A DNA stretch of 64,000 bases from Bactericera cockerelli (taxonomy: Eukaryota > Arthropoda > Insecta > Hemiptera > Triozidae), in the NCBI GenBank assembly GCA_024516035.1, contig CM044967.1:8453532-8517531 (forward strand), written 5' to 3'. Within the stretch, counting starts at the first letter, position 1. Every line of letters starts with the position of its first letter. A program made the position numbers and the translations under genes. Below, piece by piece: positions 49,101 to 58,100 of this stretch. Below the pieces are notes generated by a model. That model saw only the letters and a program-made list of their open reading frames with translations. It was not told the origin of the DNA and searched no databases.

Positions 49101-52100
49101 AATATTATTTCAAAATATATGGAAAAGTTTTAAAAAGGTGGCTATCGTATTTTAAAAAGGTGGCAGTCTGGCTGGGGAACTATACACAAGGAGTAGACCA
49201 GCATTGGCTTGGTTCTGGGGGCCCATGTCAATTATTAGCCTCCTTGTAAAGACAGTGGTAGAAGTGCTGAGTCATTCCTCCACTGTCTGGCTACCATCGT
49301 TCACGAATGACGCCACCCTATGATGATGATGATGTGTACCGTATTTTAAACTTACGTCCCAAGTTTCTCATCTCTTTTCAGTAGACGCAATCTTGTCGCA
49401 GTTATTTACACAATTCGTCACATCCCTTTCACAGAGGATCTGAAATAATATGGAAATGAATAAATTTAATATTATAAATGACTACTTTTATTAATATTAT
49501 TAATAATAATATATTTTAATGATAATATTCAAATTATTAAGTAAAACAACAAAATGACTATCTGTTAAGATATGCAAATAATAAGTAGGTATCTAATACT
49601 TACCTAACTGTGCCTAGGTACTTAAGTAATAATTATACTATCATCCCTGCATAAAGAGATAAGATTCTAATATGCAAATTACCAAGTAACTGTATATCAA
49701 TTTATCTTCAGAGATATGCAAACTAAGAAAACGAACCTTTCATACTCAACATCTTCATTATCTTTGACAAGTTGATAGTAAAATGATTATAAGGAGTGTG
49801 TCAGTTGTGTTTTGTTGATGATTTTATTCATTACTCTTAGAATGACTTGAACATGATTTAGGATCTAGGGAATGGTTACTTAAGCATATGGTAATGTATT
49901 TTTTGTGTTATTATATCACAATTTTAGTGGGTAGCGCAGAATTATAGGACTTTTTTCGTATTCTTTTAATATCCCAATATCTTATTTTTGCCTATAATTC
50001 GCCCTCGTACACTTTAACATAAAGCAGAATCTACCATGTTTCCTCACGAGGTATGAGTGACCCCGAACACCAAGTACAGAGCCAATAGGATACCTTACTC
50101 TGTCTGGGGATCTGTAGCATCCAGCCTGGGTAGGGCCGGAAATGCCAGCCTCATATGTACGGAGGGAACAGAATTTTCTGTGTGAAATATCTGCTCCGAC
50201 CGGGGATCGAACTCAGGATCTCTGGACTACGGGCAGTAGTCCCAACCGTTACGCCTACGGAGCCAGGCCTGTAGGAGGTAGGCCGTTTTAAAAAAGTCAA
50301 AAAAAAAAAAAAAAAAAAAAAATAGATTTCTTATCTACAGACCGACATGAAAAAGCAACATAAATAATAACTATTAAAGAGGACTATAAGTACTTACTTC
50401 CGCTGCGCAGGTAACTGCTGTCGGAATTGTGTCAAAAGTAGGAATGCCTTTCTTTTTCATCAGATCCTTGAGAAGGTCCAAGCTCTTCCGTAGATCCAGG
50501 TACTCTCTGGAACAAAGAAAAAAAAAGTTAAAAAATCTGGTGTAAACATCACACGACTTTCCTTATCTCCGAAAAAGGAGGCGAATCCCGCCACTGGTGA
50601 CTCAACAGTAACAGATAACTAAAAATAAATGCCAAATTCGTAATCAAAACTTCAAAATCATTGAATTTGATATGTCACAACCCCCAACTAGGATGAAAAA
50701 TAAAAAAAGTTAGTCAAAGCGGGTCCCCCAAATACCGGTAAATTGGAGCCGAGGTCCAAAAAGTTCAAGATATCAAAAAAAATGATCAGAATAGACCCCT
50801 ATTATTTCTTTAATCTAAGAAAATGTTGTTCTCCAAATTTTTTTGCATCTTTAATCAATTCAAAGAAGCGGAGCTTGCGGCTAATAATTGCGGCCCTGCG
50901 GCCGTGGGATGCGGCCGATTTCAACCAAAAGTTTCGTGGTTCGTCTGGTGTATAAAATTAATTTCCATACCAAATTTCAAGTCTCTACCGTTCTCGAGAT
51001 ATCCTGTTCACACACACACAGACAGACAGACGCACGGACCAATGTCTGTAAACACCTTTTTTGGTATCCTGAGACTTAATTCGTCCAGAAATGTGAAAGA
51101 TAGGTCAAATTTTCCGAGATACAATACTTCCCGAGATAGGAAAAGAAAGTAAAAAAGTTATCATATTTGTGTTAATCACTTTCGTGATAATATCACAACT
51201 AATGAAACTCGCTTTACTAAATCTAAGCTGAAACCGGGACTTGAACCACCGACCTCCAGGTTACAAGTCCGCCGCCTTATCGATCAAGCTACTGAGGTCG
51301 GTTTTGGAAGAAAGAAAAGACATATAATTGGTGTTACTGGGGGGGTTGATGTAAATGGCTTGATTTGAATTTTATTTGCGTAACAATAGAAACAGTCATA
51401 ATAGAAATTACATAATTTTTATACACCACAATGTATTCAATGTAGGGTACAAGGTGATTTCAATTAAAATTACTTTCTGAAACTCAATGAGAGATCATCT
51501 GTTATCGCTGGGGAAAAGCTGCGTTACCAGCTTTGTCAGCCAAAAGACAAGAAAACAATGATTGGCGCCCTTACAAGTGATTTGACAGGACTTCCTTACT
51601 AGAATGTGGAAGTAGTTTGCCAGATCATAATTGAGGAAGAGCTTGAAAATGTCCAACCAATTCCCATTAGGTTAGGGAAAAGGCAATTCGGTTTTAGGAG
51701 AGAAATGAGACCCGAAAATTGTCTTTACAGATAGGTACACTGGTAGACCAATGATCTGCTAGATTTCAGATAATACCACAGTCATAAAGTTATGTTTATA
51801 AAGAATATCAATAACACTCTTCAGTGGAAGGTAACCAACAGGCGAGGTTAATGCTCAAAGCATTTTCTACCACCTAACCCTTGACTCTTATTAGAGTCTT
51901 ATCATTAGAGTGGTCACAAACTCAAATTAATGAGGAAAACTTCATGCACATGAGTGGGATTCGAACCAGCGGAACAAGAACATAAAATAATGTCACAGTA
52001 TCACCATAATAACAAAGATTACGGTTTATACCGCATTTGGAACACACGGTTTTTTAATCACGAGTTCATGAGATAGTAAACAAGAGAATTGAATAAATTA

Positions 52101-55100
52101 TTATTCAATTCAAAATCCACTATCGGGTGATTCAGACCTACTGAAGTGTAACTAGACAAAATGGAGCCTTCGCGTGACACAAGGGAATGATAGCAAGTAA
52201 GTTACTTGCGTGTATTGTCATAGCATGATACTATGTGGTACGAGAGTGATTCACCTCCTGTGTGTAGGAGGATGACATGTGGACGTTTCAGTTAGAATAT
52301 AATAATAATGAGAATATCGCCTTATTTAAACTGCCCGATTAGGACTATTAAGTCCCATTATTCCAGCAGTAAGCCCAAGACGTTAAGACGTATTATTATG
52401 TGGTAAAAATCCCAAATGGGAGGATAACTTGCCATGTCCCGGCTGGGTTTTGAACCCGCAACCTCTGGATTCACAGAGTGCCGCCTTTACCACTGAGCTA
52501 CCGGGACAGACACCTTGTTTCTACTGTCGAGGTAAGTCCCTTACACCAGCAGTTAAACAGGTCTTAGGTATTTCATGGGTAAACATTTACAAATTACCAT
52601 ACCTACCAATAAAGAAATCCTTTTTGAAAAAATAATAATCTAACTACATAGTTAGATTACTTTTCCTATCCCATCACATTTAGATATTATCATCGGTCGT
52701 GGTGTTTGTGGATGGTCTGACCATCTTAAAATACTGCCTTCTTTTAATTTGGGTTTAACGTCTCTCATAAGTGCATGGTCATATTATCACGACGGGGAAA
52801 ATTCTGCCTTTAAAAATGGTCACAGAGAGTCGGCATTGTTCAATCTCATGGCTGAGGTTGGTAGGGTGGAGCACGGTTTTTATGGCTGGATGCCCTTCCT
52901 AACGCCACTATAATGTACCTACTTACCTACCCTTATGTAATGACACACCATTTTGCTTGCAAATTTCTTGAACACAAAATTCACTTATCTGTACATTTTA
53001 GACCACCCTATTCAACTGTCAATTTATCACAGAGATAAACACTTAGGTCACTCACAGTGTTAACATCGCGTTTTAGCTAGTAGTAGGAGATTGAATACTC
53101 ATACTACTGTTAAACTGTTATCCACAGATACGGATAAGAAGATACTTGACCTATAAATCTTTTAATCTAATTCAGCCCTTATTATCTCAATAATTTAATC
53201 TTGGTGGCCTAGTTTATATAGGCATCTTTACAAATCTTTAAAAAGAAAATAAATAAATTAACCTGTAAAAAAAACTTACTTATAGTCTTTCTAATTGCAT
53301 GAACGTTTTTGTGTTTACGAACACGGCAATTAAATTAAAACCGTGCCTCAAATAGGAGTTTCAACCAATCACAGTGAACTATGATAGTGTTAAACTATAA
53401 ACTAGTGAGTTAAACGCTAGAGGACTATCAACAGAAAACAGACTAGCCATAGTCAACCCTGACAAGCCAGGCTGGCTTGCATTTTCCCAAGGGTTTAATG
53501 GCCTCTAAGAAAAAGCACACGTTCTCTGTTTATACTGATATACTGATTCTTACGATGGTTGATCGCACATAAAAATATGTGGTTCAGGACGAGCCAACTT
53601 TTCAATAATAGTTGGCCGGAATCCATCACTCCCCCAGCTATAGCCAAGCACAACAATAACACAATAAAAGTCCAACTCGAGGGACAGTCTAGCTTATGTC
53701 TGTTCTATTCTTGTTTTATAATAATTGAACTTTATGCTTGCTTTTTTATTATTTGATAGGTAGGTCACAATCTCAACTGAAACCCTACAACCAGGTCAGA
53801 TAAAAGGTAACATAAGTATAAGTTATCATATTTGTGTTAATCACTTTCGTGATATCACAACTACTCAAACTCGCTTTACTAAATCCACGCTGAAACCGGG
53901 AATTGAACCACCGACCTCCAGGTTACAAGTCCGCTGCCTTATCTATCAAGCTACTGAGGTCGGTCTGATTTTTTATTATTTGGTAGGTAGGTCACAATCT
54001 CAACTGAAACCCTACAACCAGGTCAGATAAAAGGAAAACATAAATATTTGTTACAAATGTTTGCCCAAAAAATGTTTAGTACATAGAAGGAACGTTAATA
54101 GAGGAGACTGTAATTTGGTTTTTAGCCGCTGGCTCATTTATCACGGAAAAAGTGTTGAAAAATTGAAAAGGTTCCTTACCGGCAATAGATTGAAGACTGA
54201 GGAAGTGTCCGAGGAAATTCGTTTATGAGCTTCACAAGATTCCTCGGGCCACAGTAGTCACTGTGGCAGAGCGAGTTAGCGCGCTAGGCATTGCACACAT
54301 GGTGACCTGGGTTCGATTCCCAGCGGGAGAGGATTTTTTCTGCTCTGTACTTGGATGTTTGGGGTCCACTCATACCTCGTGAGGAAAAATGAGTAGCTGC
54401 TTTAATGTGAAGCAGCGACCAGTGGCAGAATCTTAGGCAAAAAAAAATAATACAAGATATTGTAAATTAAAGTGGTAAAGTCCTATGATTCTGCGCTACC
54501 ACTAAAATTGTGACACAATAACACAAAGAAAAAAACATTAGATTCCTCGGGCACAGGACACACTATTTCGCGGTACCAAACATATAAAAAAGGAAAGCGG
54601 AAACTCACTGGTCGGAAATGGACTCCCCGTTGATGCTGTCGCCGGGTCCGTTGTACGGGTTGACCACCAGCACCAGCTTTCGATTGCCCCCGCGAAGTTG
54701 GCCGCCTCTATGATGCCCACCACGTTGCGTGTCCTGTTGTCTATCACGTAGAACAGGACGCTGGCGTTCTGCTTGGCCTCGTGCTCTTGCTCGATAAGCT
54801 CATGGCACCACTGGGCCACTTGCTGGAGAAGAAAAGGAAAGAAAATTTAACGAAAAGGAAGAGAAGTTTCACGGTGAGAAAAAAAAAAAAAAAACTTCCG
54901 ATTTCTAGTATTAGAAATCCATCGGAAGTAGAAGGAGAATTAATAAATTACGAGTAGGGCCACTTGCTGGAGACGAAAAGGAGAGGAAATAACGAAAAGG
55001 AAGAGCATTTTCACGGTGAAAAAAAAAAAATACTTCCGATTTCTTGTATTAGAAATTCATCGGAAGTAAAGGAGAGTTCATAATTACGAGTACAACCAAG

Positions 55101-58100
55101 AAAGCTTCTAGCCAGCGCAACGAAAAGGAAAGAAAGGTTGGTCTATCACGTAGAAGAGGACGCTGGCGTTCTGCTTGGCCTCGTGCTCTTGCTCAATGAG
55201 CTCGTGGCACCACTGGGCCACTTGCTGGAGAAGAAAAGGAAAGAAAATATAACGAAGAGGAAGAGAATTTTCACAGTGAGAGAAAAAAAAATCCGTTGTG
55301 TAGTTTCCGATATGTGCGCGTTACAAGGAATATTTTTAACAGACCGACGGACCGACAGACGGACACAAAACCAAAGTTGCTCAGGAGGTCATGAAACGTC
55401 AGATATATGAAAAAATTGAAATCGGAGCAAAAAAATATTTTTTTCTACAAAAACGAACACAACTTCCGATTTCTAATATTAGAAATTTCTTGGAAGTAAA
55501 AATGCTTCCGATTTCTAGCATTAGAAATCCATCGGAGGTAGAAGGAGAATTCGTAAATTACGAGTAGGTACAACCAAGAAATTTTCTAGCCAGCGTCGCG
55601 TCAGTGGCATGTTGAAAACACCAGTTCTCGTTCCGTCACTGAATTTAAGCTTCATCCAGCGTTGCTCAACTTCTTGCCAACAAAGTGGATGTTTCCAAAC
55701 CAACAGTCAGTAACGCCTTAACCATGCGAAAACTAATCCATGAACCTATGTTAGAATTGTTGTAATCCCATTTTATAATTCAGACCTAGGAAAGTCTATG
55801 AAGCCTCATTTACTGGGACAGGTGCAATTGGTCTGTCCCGGTAGCTCAGTGGTAAAGGCGGCACTGTGTGAATCCAGAGATTCCAGAGGTCGCGGGTTCG
55901 AAACCCAGCCGAGACAAGCCAAGTTATCCTCCCATTTGGGATTTTTACCACATAATAATAGGTTTTGGTCTTACTGCTGGAATAATGGGACTTAATAGTC
56001 TTAATCGGGCAGTATAAATAAGGCGATATTATTATTATTACATAATCATCAGGCCGGAAATAACTTACTGGGTTGTAGAAAGTGATTCCCAGATTTTTGA
56101 GCAGTGGAATGGCTTCATCTTGTCTCCAAGTAGTGGGGTTGCATGATCCACCCAAGAATATCTCATGCTGATGCTTACTCTGTGATAAACGTTCTGAAAA
56201 TTGTAAAACAGTTCTATCAGGAACAAAATATTTACACAATTCGTTATCATCAGGAGTTTTTTATTTACAACAGATGAAATGTGGTATCTTTTAATCATGG
56301 TAATTAAATAAAAAAATGTGTTAGTCAAGTTCGTGATGTCACAACTACAAACTAGCTTTACTAAATCTTTGCTTAGCTTGTGACTTGAACCACCGACTTC
56401 CAGGTTACAAGTCCGCCGCATTATCGATCAAGCTACTGAGGTCGGTAGATCATGATTCCTAATTATATTTACACTTTTGGCTAAGAATGCTAAGTTGGAA
56501 AGTAACAGAACGCCAACAGCTTATTAAAATTGAATACACTTAGGACGGAGATATAAAATAGGATTACACCATAATAGATAAGCCGGACAGTCCGTCGAGT
56601 CGGATTTTCAACCAGTACCATAACTAAGTAATCGTAGTCTGATTTAAAAGACTGTCTGGCTTATCTTTGTTGCAATCCTTGGGATTAGGATTGGTCAACC
56701 TCTTTCTCATGATCGAGGTTGTTTCAGTTTTTTGGGCATTTCAGGGACATGCCTTCTTCTCCTTAGTGTGCCTGTCCGGTTTGAACGTGGGCGATCATGA
56801 TGGCTATTTTTACTTCTTCAGCTGGTTTTTAGAAAAAGGACATGTCTTTAAAAAGGGATCCGTTGGTTCGAATCCCACCCAGTGCATGCATTTCTCCTCA
56901 TTAATTAAAGTTTGTGACCACATTATAAATAGACTCAGAGGGTGTTAGGTGGTACAAAATAATCTGAGCATTACTCTCACCTGGTAGTTACTTTCCACTA
57001 AAGAGTGTTATTATTATTATAAAAGGCATTCTCTAATCTCTAATAGATTTTGTATTTTTTTAAACTCTTACTTGATACTTACTTACTTGGCAAGTTTCGT
57101 GTTTTTTCTTTACTTTGCTCATTCTCAACAGAAATTGGCACAAACTGTTTTGTTATCCTGGAAGAAGAAAAGGAAAATAATAATATTTTGCTAAACTGTC
57201 TCGCTGGGGGACGTGAAACAGGTACGGTAATACCCTTGCCCTTGTCAAGCCAAAAGACAATAGCACAAAGCGCTGGCACCTATTACAGAGTAGCGTTAGT
57301 GGAAGAAGTGGAACCAGCCTCCGTGGCGTAACGGTTGTGACTACTGCCCGTAGTCCAGAGATCCTGAGTTTGATCCCCGTTCGGAGCAGACTTTTCACAC
57401 AGAAAATTCTGATCCCTCTGTACATGTGAGGCTGGCATTTCCGGCCCTACCCAGGCTGGGTGAGGTTATTGTGGGTAGATGGTACGATTCCCAGCGAATG
57501 GAGTGTAAAACCCCCGTCCTAATCCAGGACGATAAATCAAATAGAATCGTTGGCGTTAGGAAGGACATTGAGCTGTAAAAAATGTGCCAAAATCAACCAA
57601 CTTCACCCATGCGGTTGAACAACGTCAACCTGAGTTCTAAATCTGAGATCTAAACTGGTGGAGCATTGGTGTTTCTATAAGCTCGAAACAGCTGTCCAGG
57701 TATGTTCTGATATTCATGTACATCTATAGTACAACTTCTCACTTTTCTGTTTATACTGTGGATACTGTGGATGAATCGGTATGGATTTTTGTATGTACAT
57801 AATTGCAAATGGGGAGTGACTCAAACGCTCATGTACTAGTAGGGCAGATTTACAAGATACTTACTTACTCGACATGGTTCTGATTTTTTCTTGACTTGGG
57901 TCATTATTGTCAGCAGAATGAAACAACTGTCCAGGTCGTGTTAACCTGGAACAAGAAAAAACAAGTGTTAGGTAAGAAAAATTTAGAAAATCATGCCCAG
58001 TTTTTAGCAGTGTTATAAGACTTTTAGTACTACAAGCTGCCTTACTAAATGGAATCCCCTGCGCCACAGTTACACATCAAGTACCTTCCGAGAGTTATGA

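Noticed and set aside
55833..55915. Functional tRNA gene
   Set aside because: The A and B boxes are good, but the same sequence with the same long tail recurs at 52310 and 58973 and the arms do not pair fully, so it is a SINE head.
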